36,171 nt of DNA, from NCBI GenBank assembly GCA_017883075.1, contig JADGOI010000012.1:1-36171 (forward strand), written 5' to 3'. The position numbers were made by a program, and so were the translations under genes. The stretch comes from Acidimicrobiales bacterium (lineage in GTDB: Bacteria > Actinomycetota > Acidimicrobiia > Acidimicrobiales > RAAP-2). This document shows, one piece after another, positions 15,463 through 23,024 of this stretch (position 1 is its first letter; every line of letters begins with the position of its first letter). The notes under the pieces are model-generated. The model saw only the letters and a list, made by a program, of their open reading frames with translations, made no database searches and was not told the origin of the DNA.

Positions 15463-16349
15463 AGGTCCGGATCGGCATAGGCGTCGGGGCGCTTTCGCAT
15501 CCTGACCACCATGGCTTCGCCCACCTTGTCGACGATATCGACGAGCTTGGATTCGACTCGATCTGGTTGCCCGAGATTCTCACTGCCCCAACTGTCGAAC
15601 CGTTGACGGCGCTGGCCTTCGCCGCCGCCCATAACCCCCGGCTCAAACTGGGAGCCACACTCGTGCTGCCGGGGCGAAACCCGGTGCGGTTGGCCAAAGA
15701 ACTCGCCACCTTGGATGTGTTGTCGGGTGGTCGGCTTCTGGCCACCTTCGTCCCTGGGTTGCCTCGCCAACCGGAGTCGGAAACGGTGGGAGTGCCCGGT
15801 CCCGACAAGGGCCGGCTGATGGATGAGATGCTCCCGTTGCTGCGTCGGTTGTGGACAGGGGAGACGGTGTCCCATCACGGTGAGACCGCCGGATTCGATG
15901 ACGTGTGTGTGTCACCTGCACCGGTCCAGCAGCCCTTCGAGTTCTGGACCGGAGGCATGGGGTTGGCGGCCCTGCGTCGCTGCGGGCGCTTCGCTGACGG
16001 TTGGCTGCCGTCCGCGTGCACGCCTGACGAGGTGGCCGTGGCCACCTCGGTGATTCACGAGGTGGCTGAAGAGGAGGGTCGCACCATCAGCCCCGAGCAC
16101 TTCGGCGTCTCCATCGGCTACTCCCATCACACGCTTTCACCGAAGATGGCTCAGGCCATGGCGTCCCAACGCCGCGGGGTCGATCCTTCTGCGGTGGTTC
16201 CGGTGGGTATCGATGGTCTGCGTGACCTGATGGAAGGCTTTCTCGACGTCGGATTCTCCAAATTCGTGGTCCGGCCGATCGAGACCCCGCACTCATGGAG
16301 GGCTGAGCTCGAGTTGCTGGCCGACGGCATCGCCGATCTTCAGACGTGA
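15459..16349 (+). CDS. LLM-class F420-dependent oxidoreductase
   Basis: A 296-aa luciferase-like TIM barrel. Seen: ELGFDSIWLPEIL, EPLTALAFAAAHNPRLKLGATLVLPGRNPVRLAKELATLDVLSGGRL in pieces, a PFEFWTGGMGLAALRRCGRFADGW flavin-phosphate region, and a C-terminal VGFSKFVVRP strand. The cofactor is likely F420 by family resemblance. Its ATG overlaps the nitroreductase stop (ATGA), and the following unknown gene starts 10 nt after it, so this is a three-gene unit. Its sequence differs clearly from the LLM at 13110, so it is not a recent duplicate. Confidence 0.9.
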   Translation: MKVRIGIGVGALSHPDHHGFAHLVDDIDELGFDSIWLPEILTAPTVEPLTALAFAAAHNPRLKLGATLVLPGRNPVRLAKELATLDVLSGGRLLATFVPGLPRQPESETVGVPGPDKGRLMDEMLPLLRRLWTGETVSHHGETAGFDDVCVSPAPVQQPFEFWTGGMGLAALRRCGRFADGWLPSACTPDEVAVATSVIHEVAEEEGRTISPEHFGVSIGYSHHTLSPKMAQAMASQRRGVDPSAVVPVGIDGLRDLMEGFLDVGFSKFVVRPIETPHSWRAELELLADGIADLQT

Positions 16350-16359
16350 GAGGGGCATC

Positions 16360-16845
16360 GTGACCCGGGCCCGTCCCGAAGAGTTGGAGTTCGTGCCCGG
16401 CGACTGGGGAGATTTGTTGGCTCGAATGGCCGAGATCAAAGCGTCGGGGACCGGATGGGTGAATCTGCGACCGGTCATCGACCGCGAAGACGAGCCCCCA
16501 CCCCCCGGTCCTCTGGCCATCTTCGGCGGGAGTCCTCACAAGGTTCCCCTTGCCACCTGGGCCCCGGGTACCCGAGCCCCCAACGGAACAGTGAAGCTCA
16601 CCGCGGTCGGCCTCCAACACAGTTCCGGGCCTCGGGTGGTAGCCAGGCTCCGTGATCTGGGACTTTCCCTTCCCGCGGGATGGCGGGTCACCCAGGATCA
16701 CCCCCGCCGAGGCCTGGTGGCCCAGCTGTCGACCGAATCTTCCGATGCCGAGGCTGTCGACTGGTTGGTGCAGGCCGGGACGGCCCTCTGCGCGGTTCCG
16801 GCCACCGGGCGCTGGCGGGCATCGCTGCACGCGGGCCTGGGTTGA
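16360..16845 (+). CDS. conserved-looking hypothetical protein
   Basis: A 161-aa protein not recognised. It starts at GTG 16360, 10 nt after the LLM stop, following GAGAGGGGC. It has no membrane segment or signal peptide, a Pro-rich stretch (EPPPPGPL, about residues 48-55) and a C-terminal half of about 85 residues with alternating basic and hydrophobic positions that could be a small alpha/beta domain. GC-rich codon use agrees with the neighbours, so it is probably real. It ends 8 bp from the converging MFS gene. Function unknown. Confidence 0.7.
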   Translation: MTRARPEELEFVPGDWGDLLARMAEIKASGTGWVNLRPVIDREDEPPPPGPLAIFGGSPHKVPLATWAPGTRAPNGTVKLTAVGLQHSSGPRVVARLRDLGLSLPAGWRVTQDHPRRGLVAQLSTESSDAEAVDWLVQAGTALCAVPATGRWRASLHAGLG

Positions 16846-16853
16846 CACCTCGG

Positions 16854-18080
16854 TCAGTGGGCAACCGTCCCGCTCACCGTCCGCCACACCAGGGCGATCC
16901 CCACGGTGATCATGAGACCGATCGACGCGGCGATGACAAATGGTGCCGACGCCGCCACGCCGAAGAGTGCTCCGGCGGCCGCGGCCGACACCGCGGTGGC
17001 GGCGGTCTGGCTGGTGGAGAACACGCCTTGCACTCGTCCGTATTCGGAGGGATCCGAGGCCTGTACCAGAAGTGACTGCACGGCGGGGAGTACGACGGCG
17101 ATACCGACAGCCTCCAATCCTCCGAGAACGACCAGTGCCGCGACACTGTGGAGATACGGATACGCCCCGCACATCGCCACCGACAACGTCAGGCCCCCGA
17201 ACACCAGGCGTTTCCGATCCATGTGGTCGGTGAGCCATCCACCGGGTCGGGCCATCAACACGAAGGGGACGGCGAACAGGGTCCACGACAGGCCGATTTC
17301 CCACCCCGAGGCACCCCGAAGGCGAAGGAGGAGTGTCCAGCAGATCTCATAGACGCCGAAGGTGAGGCCGAGTACCACGGCAGCCATCAGCGAACCGATC
17401 AGGGCGGGGGAACGGCGGATGCCCCGCTGGGTGCCGGCTCGGGCCCGAAGGTCGTCCACGGCACCGCCGTCGAATCGAGTGCGCACCTCGACAGTGGCGA
17501 GAGCGGGGACGCAGGCGGCCAACGAAGAGATGCCGGCAGCCACGAAGACGATCCACATCAGATTCACGCCGAGGATGCTGCCGGCCAGAGGCCCGACGGC
17601 CATGCCCGCCACCTGCCCGCTGTAGATGGAGGCGAAGGCCTTGCCCCGCCGTTCCGCGGTCACCGCGGCCGACACCATGGCCAGCGCCGCCACTTCGGCG
17701 GCCCCGGCCCCGATTCCTTGCAGGGCGCGCAGGCCGATGTCCATGGTGGTTCCCATCGGGACCAGAAAGGCGAAGCTGGCGACGGCGTAGACGGCAAGCC
17801 CGGCCAGCAGCACCGGGCGCCGGCCGAGGCGGTCGGCAATTCGACCCGCCGGGTACTGGAAGAGCACGCCGGCGCCGAAGAAGGCGGCCATCACCACTCC
17901 GGCCAGGGAGTCCGAGCCACCCCGGTGGCGGATGTACTCGGGGAGCATGGGGATGATGGCGCTGGCGCCGAACCATTGCAGGAAGACGGCCAGACTCAAC
18001 CCACGGACCAGACGATCCGCGGAGGCAGGAGAGGTTGCGCCGAGGCGGGTATCGGCGGTGTCAGGGGATATGACGGTCAT
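16854..18080 (-). CDS. MFS transporter, drug-efflux type
   Basis: A 408-aa inner-membrane transporter with about 12 hydrophobic helices in two halves. Motif A is clear after helix 2: GRIADRLGRRPVLLAG, and a degenerate second copy (GGWLTDHMDRKRLVFGG) opens the C-terminal half. Helix 5 contains SGQVAGMAVGPLAGSILG, resembling the antiporter motif C, which suggests proton-driven export. Start ATG 18080. It lies 89 bp after the small CxxC gene on the same strand, with a hairpin between them, so co-transcription is uncertain. The substrate cannot be inferred. Confidence 0.92.
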   Translation of the reverse strand: MTVISPDTADTRLGATSPASADRLVRGLSLAVFLQWFGASAIIPMLPEYIRHRGGSDSLAGVVMAAFFGAGVLFQYPAGRIADRLGRRPVLLAGLAVYAVASFAFLVPMGTTMDIGLRALQGIGAGAAEVAALAMVSAAVTAERRGKAFASIYSGQVAGMAVGPLAGSILGVNLMWIVFVAAGISSLAACVPALATVEVRTRFDGGAVDDLRARAGTQRGIRRSPALIGSLMAAVVLGLTFGVYEICWTLLLRLRGASGWEIGLSWTLFAVPFVLMARPGGWLTDHMDRKRLVFGGLTLSVAMCGAYPYLHSVAALVVLGGLEAVGIAVVLPAVQSLLVQASDPSEYGRVQGVFSTSQTAATAVSAAAAGALFGVAASAPFVIAASIGLMITVGIALVWRTVSGTVAH

Positions 18081-18134
18081 CGGACGTCCGTAAGCAGGCC
18101 TTCGAGTTCAGTGACGCCCGGAACTGTAACGGCT

Positions 18135-18163
18135 CCTGAGGCGCAGCCGGGCCGCACCTCAGG
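18135..18163. promoter_or_regulatory. inverted repeat upstream of the MFS gene
   Basis: Arms CCTGAGGCGC (18135-18144) and GCACCTCAGG (18154-18163) pair at 9 of 10 positions around a 9-nt loop, 55 bp before the MFS start. No U-run follows on the minus strand. It could be an operator, an attenuator or a weak terminator of the upstream genes. Confidence 0.4.
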
Positions 18164-18169
18164 CTTCGG

Positions 18170-18400
18170 TCATTCCCGTCGATTGCCCAGGTGCCAACCG
18201 CGGCAGAAGCCACAGAGGTAGGGGTCGAGGTCAGCGCCCTCTTCCAATCGGAGTTGGAGAGATGCCCGATTGGCCTCGTCGGGCCCGGGGAACCGGGTCT
18301 TGGGTTGCCCGTCGGATCGCCAGTGTTCACGGCGTTGCCCGTCAGCCGGACTGGTCATTCGGTGAGCAGGTCGCCGCCGTCCCCTTCGTGCCTTGGTCAC
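18170..18400 (-). CDS. small CxxC/GWHLG protein (76 aa)
   Basis: A short basic protein with the C-terminal pattern DPYLCGFCRGWHLGN: a CxxC knuckle followed by GWHLG. Such short proteins ending in YxCxxCxxWHLG occur in many bacteria and phages and look like half zinc-finger units; their function is unknown. GTG 18400 (start VTKARRGRRR) gives a Lys/Arg-rich N-terminus and lies 8 nt after the crotonase stop, suggesting coupling; ATG 18358 (62 aa) is the alternative. The residues EANRASLQLRLEEGADL form a likely amphipathic helix. The frame continues open upstream inside the crotonase gene, which is not coding for this product. Confidence 0.65.
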   Translation of the reverse strand: MTKARRGRRRPAHRMTSPADGQRREHWRSDGQPKTRFPGPDEANRASLQLRLEEGADLDPYLCGFCRGWHLGNRRE

Positions 18401-18408
18401 GTTGGTGA

Positions 18409-19209
18409 TTACTCGGTATAGACGGGTCGGCGCTTTTCGCGGAATGCGGCCGACGCTTCGGTGAGGTTGCCGGTGTGCCCGGCGAGGAGTTGCGTCCGGT
18501 TCTCGAGAGCCACCGCCGCCTGCAGGCTGGAGACCTCCTGAGAGGCCCAGATGGTCTCTTTGGTGAGGGAGAGCCCGAAGGGGCTGAAGGAGCACATTCC
18601 CTCGGCCAACTCGATGGCCGTGGTGAGGAGCGCCTCGTCGGGCACTACCCGGGAGACCAGCCCGATCCGGAGCGCCTCGGCGGCGTCGACCAACTTGCCG
18701 GTGAGCAGGATCTCCGCCGAATTGGAGGTGCCGACCGCCTTGGGGAGAAGCCAGCTCACCCCGAGCTCAGCCCCGGTGAGCCCGTTGCTGATGCCGGCCC
18801 CGCAGAACACCGCGGAGTCGCCGGCCAGCCGGATGTCCGCCCCCAGGGACAGGCACATCCCCCCGCCGTAGGCCGGCCCTTTGATGGCGGCGATGATGGG
18901 TTGGGGCAGGGCGCGCATGGCCGGGACGATGCCCCCCATGAACTCCATGGCCCGCATGCCCATCCGGTGGCGCCCGAGGTCCTCGGTGCCGGGTGGGAGC
19001 CCGGCGTGTTCGAGTTCGAGTCCCGAGCAGAACGCCCGACCTGCGCCGGTGAGGACCACCACTCGGCATTCGTTGTCGTTCGACACCTGGTCGAAGGCGG
19101 CGTAGAGGTCACCGACCAAGGCGAAGGACATCGAGTTGAGCCGGTCTGGATGATTGAGGGTCACCACGCTCACGTGAGGGCGAATCGGGTCGATCGATAC
19201 GAGTGCCAT
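18409..19209 (-). CDS. enoyl-CoA hydratase/isomerase (crotonase) family protein
   Basis: A 266-aa crotonase fold. Oxyanion-hole segments are present: GRAFCSGLEL (residues 58-66) and GPAYGGGMCLSLGADIRLA (111-129). However, by eye the two catalytic Glu of classical hydratases are not at their usual places: the GGG is followed by M-C-L with Cys119 where Glu144 of rat crotonase is expected, and the second Glu position reads Gly in GLTGAELGVSW, though Glu148 is nearby. This pattern is common in actinobacterial paralogues, so the reaction may not be enoyl hydration. Start ATG 19209 is preferred over the upstream in-frame ATG at 19245. It heads a leftward unit with the small CxxC gene. Confidence 0.9.
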   Translation of the reverse strand: MALVSIDPIRPHVSVVTLNHPDRLNSMSFALVGDLYAAFDQVSNDNECRVVVLTGAGRAFCSGLELEHAGLPPGTEDLGRHRMGMRAMEFMGGIVPAMRALPQPIIAAIKGPAYGGGMCLSLGADIRLAGDSAVFCGAGISNGLTGAELGVSWLLPKAVGTSNSAEILLTGKLVDAAEALRIGLVSRVVPDEALLTTAIELAEGMCSFSPFGLSLTKETIWASQEVSSLQAAVALENRTQLLAGHTGNLTEASAAFREKRRPVYTE

Positions 19210-19275
19210 GGCCCCAGCCTCATCGAAGCGACGGCTCGGCGCCACTTTGTGACGCGGGTGGACAATGATTGGGGT

Positions 19276-19914
19276 GTGTCCTCGAGCTCACCTCGTGCTT
19301 TCGACCCGTACGGTGGCGCACCCCGTCCCGATTCATTCTCCGGCCACCTGGTGGTGGCGTCCCCCCGCCTGGAGGATCCCAACTTCGCCCGACGGGTGGT
19401 GCTGGTCCTCGACCACAGCGATCACGGCGTGCTGGGCGTGGTACTGAACAAGCCCGGGGGGGTGGGAGTGGATGAAGTGCTTCCGGAGTGGCACCCCTTG
19501 GCCACACCTCCGGCCGAGCTGTTCACCGGGGGACCGGTGGCCCGTAATGCGGTCATCGGCCTGGCCCGGCTCCGGTTGGGAGAGGACGGCGACGCTGATC
19601 CCGTGATGCCCGCGTCCGATGGCTGGAGACAACTCATCGCCGATGCGCATCCGGTCGGGACCATCGACCTGGCCGCCGGTCCCGGTCCCATTGCCGGCCT
19701 GATCATCGGGGTACGGCTGTTCTCCGGATACGCCGGCTGGGACGCCGGGCAGCTCGAGGAAGAGATCGAGGAGGGATCGTGGTACGTGGTGAGAGCCGAG
19801 CCGAATGATCCGGTCTCGGCCGACCCGGAGGGATTGTGGCAGCGGGTCCTCCGGCGCCAGGGCGGCTCACTGGCCGTGGTGTCGGGATATCCCGTGGATC
19901 CCGGCGCCAATTAG
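19276..19914 (+). CDS. YqgE/AlgH family protein (UPF0301)
   Basis: A 212-aa protein of the YqgE/AlgH family, a conserved single-domain alpha/beta fold without established biochemical role. Seen: SGHLVVASPRLEDPNFARRVVLVLDHSDHGVLGVVLNKP in segments, LFTGGPVARNAVIGLAR, and VRLFSGYAGWDAGQLEEEIEEGSWYVV, the strongest family signature. Start GTG 19276; a longer open frame upstream is antisense to the crotonase gene. GACAAT lies 9 nt before the GTG, suggesting a leaderless transcript. The GNAT gene follows after 29 nt. Confidence 0.9.
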   Translation: MSSSSPRAFDPYGGAPRPDSFSGHLVVASPRLEDPNFARRVVLVLDHSDHGVLGVVLNKPGGVGVDEVLPEWHPLATPPAELFTGGPVARNAVIGLARLRLGEDGDADPVMPASDGWRQLIADAHPVGTIDLAAGPGPIAGLIIGVRLFSGYAGWDAGQLEEEIEEGSWYVVRAEPNDPVSADPEGLWQRVLRRQGGSLAVVSGYPVDPGAN

Positions 19915-19931
19915 AAGGGAAGTTCCCCGGC

Positions 19932-19937
19932 TACCAT
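19932..19937 (+). promoter_or_regulatory. -10-like TACCAT before the GNAT start
   Basis: TACCAT lies 6 nt before GTG 19944 within the 29-nt gap after the YqgE gene. No -35 is evident, so this is weak support for an independent leaderless transcript. Confidence 0.35.
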
Positions 19938-19943
19938 CCCAGA

Positions 19944-20567
19944 GTGGAACATGCCCCGGCTCGCCCAGTGGTCAGACGCGTCGTCCGATCGGATGTCCCG
20001 GCCGTGGTCGACCTCCTGGTGCGATCGTTCGATGACGACCCGGTGTCCAACTTCGTCTTCAGCGGCGACCGCCGCCGTCGTTTGGGGCTCCACTCGTTCT
20101 TCACCACCCAGATCCGTCGCCAGTACCTCAACTTCGGGCATGTGTACACCACCGCGGACTTCGGTGGTGCGGCGGTGTGGGGCCCGCCCACCCGCCACCG
20201 TCAGGGACTCAAGGAATTGTTCGAGCTGTTGCCGACAGCCCCGTTTCTGGTGGGCACCCGGATGATCCGGGCCCTCCAGCTGTTGACGGAGATCGACGCG
20301 CTGCATCCCAAGGAGCCCCACTGGTACCTGGCGACATTGGGCACCGAACCCGACCGCCAGGGCATCGGCATCGGATCGGCACTGTTGACGGCCAGGTTGG
20401 CCCAGATCGACGAGGAAGGGATGCCCGCCTACCTCGAGTCGTCCAAGGAGCGCAACGTTCCCCTCTACGCCCGCTTCGGATTTGAAGTGATCGACGAGTT
20501 CCGCTCGCGGCCCGGAAGCCCGCCGTTATGGCGTATGTGGCGCGAGCCAAGGGTGCCTGAGCTCTAA
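19944..20567 (+). CDS. GNAT-family N-acetyltransferase
   Basis: A 207-aa acetyl-CoA-dependent acyltransferase. The acetyl-CoA pyrophosphate loop appears as YLATLGTEPDRQGIGIGSALL (R/QxxGxG/A), followed by YLESSKERNVPLYARFGFEV, the usual C-terminal GNAT strand-helix. The N-terminal half (VVRRVVRSDVPAVVDLLVRSF, then a helical FLVGTRMIRALQLL part) resembles actinobacterial acetyltransferases of unknown substrate. Start GTG 19944; no upstream ATG lies in the intergenic gap. Its TAA overlaps tail-to-tail with the stop of the converging lipoprotein gene (4 nt). Confidence 0.88.
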   Translation: MEHAPARPVVRRVVRSDVPAVVDLLVRSFDDDPVSNFVFSGDRRRRLGLHSFFTTQIRRQYLNFGHVYTTADFGGAAVWGPPTRHRQGLKELFELLPTAPFLVGTRMIRALQLLTEIDALHPKEPHWYLATLGTEPDRQGIGIGSALLTARLAQIDEEGMPAYLESSKERNVPLYARFGFEVIDEFRSRPGSPPLWRMWREPRVPEL

Positions 20568-21862
20568 GGCTTCTGGTAGTAGTCGGCGCTCACCCCGGGG
20601 TAGGCGTGGTCCAGTCCGGGGTCGAGTCCACGCGGGGCGTTGTCGATGCCGAGCCCGTATCGCAACTGTGCGGTGACGGCCTGGTCGATGAGAGGCCAGA
20701 CCGAGGATGGGCTGACGTCGGGTGGGAAGCATCCATCGTCGGCCAAAGAGGCCACTTGTCCGAGTGGTCCGCTTGATCCGGCGCTGGACTTGAGCAGGTC
20801 CACCAGCCGCTGACTCCCGTTGTGGATTCCGCAGATGTCATCGAACACGTTGTGCCCGGCGCCGGTGATGACGATGAGGCGCTTTGGCACCGGGAGACCC
20901 GAGTAGAGCTGCTGCACGTTCGACGGATCGACAACCGTGTCGCTGGCGCCATACATCACCAGACCGGGCTTGGCCGTCGTCGGTGGGACACCGGCCCCCG
21001 GTGCCAGGGCGACATAGGTTCTGATGGCCGAGTTGCTGGCGGCCATGGTGACGGCTGTGCCCCCGCCGGCCGAATGGCCGAACACCCCCACCTTGGAAAA
21101 GTCGAGCCTCCCGTAGAGGACCGACGAGGGGTTCTTGTTCTCGACATGGAGAAAGCTCAGGGTGTTGTCCATGTCGACCAGGTCGGGCCCGCCGACGGTG
21201 GTGACGGTGTTCGACAACACGGCACCGAGGTCACGCGAACGATGGTCGGGAGCGGCGATGACGAAGCCCCAGGTGGCGAGGTGGTCGGCCAGAAAGCTCG
21301 ACTGCTCGGGATAGGAGCCGTTCCCATGGCTGAACAGGAGTACCGGAAAGGCCTTGTTCGGGTCACCGGTAGCCGCAGTGTCGGTGGCGGCCGGAACGTT
21401 CTCGTAGGAATCGGTGGGCACGCTGTCAGGGAGTGAGGCCAGTGCCGGGTTGGATGCCAACACGGCCGGGAACCACGATCTCACCCGGTAGGTGTACTTG
21501 CTCTTGCCCTCGACCGCTGACGGGTCCACCGGGTACCAGATCTGGGCGAGGTCGCCGTCCGGCAGAGTGACCCGGGCCGTCCCCGCAGCGTAGGGTCCCG
21601 CCTTCGAGTACACGGTGTTGGCCGGGGTAGAAGGGTTGTGGGGGCCGTTGCCGGCATTTCCGCCGGTGGTCTGGGATGAGCAGCCTGCCCCTGTCAGCGC
21701 GAGGCAGATGAGCACCGCCCCGAGCCATCGGGCCCTGGCCCGCCGAGAGTTGACCGGACCCGCTCCCGTGGTGACCCGCGGGGGGTGGATCGAAGCGGTG
21801 ACGGACATGGACGGCGACACTACCGCCATCGACTCGACCCGACGGACGGTGGTTCGATTCAT
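20564..21862 (-). CDS. secreted lipoprotein alpha/beta-hydrolase
   Basis: A 432-aa predicted lipoprotein with a PAF-acetylhydrolase/dienelactone-hydrolase-like fold. RRARARWLGAVLICLALTGAGC (about residues 40-61) has a basic n-region, hydrophobic core and a tolerated lipobox with Cys61, followed by a Ser/Thr/Gly/Asn linker. Catalytic elements: nucleophile elbow GHSAGG with Ser264, Asp308 in YGASDTVVDP, His337 in TGAGHNVFDD; the oxyanion region is FSHGNGSYPEQ. The start at 21862 is favoured by a TGATG junction with the LysR stop, but it gives an unusually long n-region; ATG 21829 and 21808 are alternatives. Probably an esterase or lipase-like enzyme on the outer face of the membrane. Confidence 0.88.
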   Translation of the reverse strand: MNRTTVRRVESMAVVSPSMSVTASIHPPRVTTGAGPVNSRRARARWLGAVLICLALTGAGCSSQTTGGNAGNGPHNPSTPANTVYSKAGPYAAGTARVTLPDGDLAQIWYPVDPSAVEGKSKYTYRVRSWFPAVLASNPALASLPDSVPTDSYENVPAATDTAATGDPNKAFPVLLFSHGNGSYPEQSSFLADHLATWGFVIAAPDHRSRDLGAVLSNTVTTVGGPDLVDMDNTLSFLHVENKNPSSVLYGRLDFSKVGVFGHSAGGGTAVTMAASNSAIRTYVALAPGAGVPPTTAKPGLVMYGASDTVVDPSNVQQLYSGLPVPKRLIVITGAGHNVFDDICGIHNGSQRLVDLLKSSAGSSGPLGQVASLADDGCFPPDVSPSSVWPLIDQAVTAQLRYGLGIDNAPRGLDPGLDHAYPGVSADYYQKP

Positions 21863-22773
21863 CAGGCTCCGGTGTGGAGACCATCGGGTAGATCGGACTT
21901 GGCCACGATCGCCCTCAGGAGATCGAGAAGGGCCAGGGTTGGGGCCGATGGCAGCCCCCGGCTTCGCTGGGCCACCCCGATCCGCCGTCGCGGAAGTCCT
22001 TCCACGGCGAGGGGCTGGAATCGGGTCCGCAGATAGGTGGGAATGGCCGAGGCGGGCAGAATTGCGGGCCCATATCCCTCGAAGGTCAACGAAGCAATCA
22101 ACCTGAGCCCATCGATCTGGGCGGAGGGATTCAGCGTGATCCCTGACGGTTTGATGGCCGCGTCCAATTCGTCACGAAATGCAGTTCCGGGGAGAGGGAG
22201 GATCAACTTCACCTCTGACAGATCCCTCAGGACCAGGTGACGGTCGGTAGCGGCCAACGGGTGGCCGGAAGGGACCACCAGGACCAGGTCTTCTTCGAAG
22301 AGCAGGGTGGACACGAGGTCCTTGCCGGGCACCGGCAAATTGAGAATGGCCAGATCGAGCTGACCCGAGGCCAGCTGGGGCTCGAGGCCGATGGTCGAAC
22401 CCTCCACGATGACCAGGGCCAGTTTGGGATGGCGCTCGGCCGTCAACCTCATCAGGTGGGGTGCGAGCCATCGGGCGGTGGTTCCGATCATTCCCACCCT
22501 GACGGTACCGGTGACTTCGTCCTTGCAGGCGGCGACGTCGGAGATCAGGGCGTCCACTTCGGAGAGGATGCGGCGGGCGCGGGCCAACACCACCTCTCCC
22601 TCCTGGGTGAAGCGGCCGTTGCTGCGGTCGATCAACGGAACCGACAACTGGCGTTCGAGGCGGGCAACATGGGACGACACGTTGGACTGCACAGTTCCCA
22701 GATGATCGGCGGCACCGGAAAACGTGCCATGGTCACTGATGGCGACCAGTGCCTGCAGGTGTCGGAGTTCCAT
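21862..22773 (-). CDS. LysR-family transcriptional regulator
   Basis: A 303-aa LTTR. The N-terminal winged HTH is clear: ELRHLQALVAISDHGTFSGAADHLGTVQSNVSSHVARLERQL (residues 2-43), then a linker helix and a periplasmic-binding-protein-like effector domain starting at TGTVRVGMIG (about 88). Start ATG 22773, with TACTAT 10 nt upstream and no ribosome site, so the transcript probably has almost no leader. Its stop overlaps the lipoprotein hydrolase start as TGATG, so the regulator and the hydrolase are translated from one mRNA. The divergent HAD-PlsC gene starts 251 bp away and may also be a target. Confidence 0.94.
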   Translation of the reverse strand: MELRHLQALVAISDHGTFSGAADHLGTVQSNVSSHVARLERQLSVPLIDRSNGRFTQEGEVVLARARRILSEVDALISDVAACKDEVTGTVRVGMIGTTARWLAPHLMRLTAERHPKLALVIVEGSTIGLEPQLASGQLDLAILNLPVPGKDLVSTLLFEEDLVLVVPSGHPLAATDRHLVLRDLSEVKLILPLPGTAFRDELDAAIKPSGITLNPSAQIDGLRLIASLTFEGYGPAILPASAIPTYLRTRFQPLAVEGLPRRRIGVAQRSRGLPSAPTLALLDLLRAIVAKSDLPDGLHTGA

Positions 22774-22783
22774 CTCTAAAGAC

Positions 22784-22797
22784 GATAGTAGATATCT
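22784..22797. promoter_or_regulatory. LysR-gene promoter -10 with overlapping TAGATATCTA palindrome
   Basis: The minus-strand -10 TACTAT (22789-22784) touches a perfect 10-bp palindrome TAGATATCTA (22788-22797). This arrangement fits autoregulation, the usual LTTR mode. No convincing -35 is seen. Confidence 0.45.
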
Positions 22798-22808
22798 AGA
22801 ATAACTGT

Positions 22809-22837
22809 TTGACTGATGGCCGAAGATTGTTCACAAT
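22809..22837 (+). promoter_or_regulatory. predicted rightward promoter with ATTGT-TC-ACAAT palindrome
   Basis: TTGACT (22809-22814), 17-bp spacer, CACAAT (22832-22837). A perfect dyad ATTGT/ACAAT (22826-22837) covers the -10, a possible LysR site. The next rightward start is 23025, so the leader would be about 180 nt; TAGCGT 6 nt before that start may be a second, closer promoter. Confidence 0.5.
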
Positions 22838-23024
22838 AGAGACAGACCACAGGGATCAGGAACCCCCCCTCCGTTCCTTGTCGTGTCAGTGCGAAGGGAT
22901 CGCCATCCCCCCGGCGGTCCCTTTGCCGCGTCCGGGGTCGGGTCGGCTCCGGTGGCAGGTCGTCCGAGCCGAAGGCTCCGAGATGTCTTGCCGCGACGGT
23001 TGGCAGCGGAAGTAGCGTGGAGCC

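Noticed and set aside
16087-17304. Minus-strand ORF of 405 codons spanning LLM, unknown gene and MFS
   Set aside because: It crosses gene boundaries in both orientations, which no real gene would do here.
18475-19275. 5' extension of the YqgE frame to 18475
   Set aside because: It is antisense to the crotonase gene; YqgE homology starts only after about 19300.
22809-23015. 68-codon ORF starting with TTG in the LysR/HAD-PlsC gap
   Set aside because: Its TTG is part of a -35 element, codon bias is poor and no ribosome site is present.
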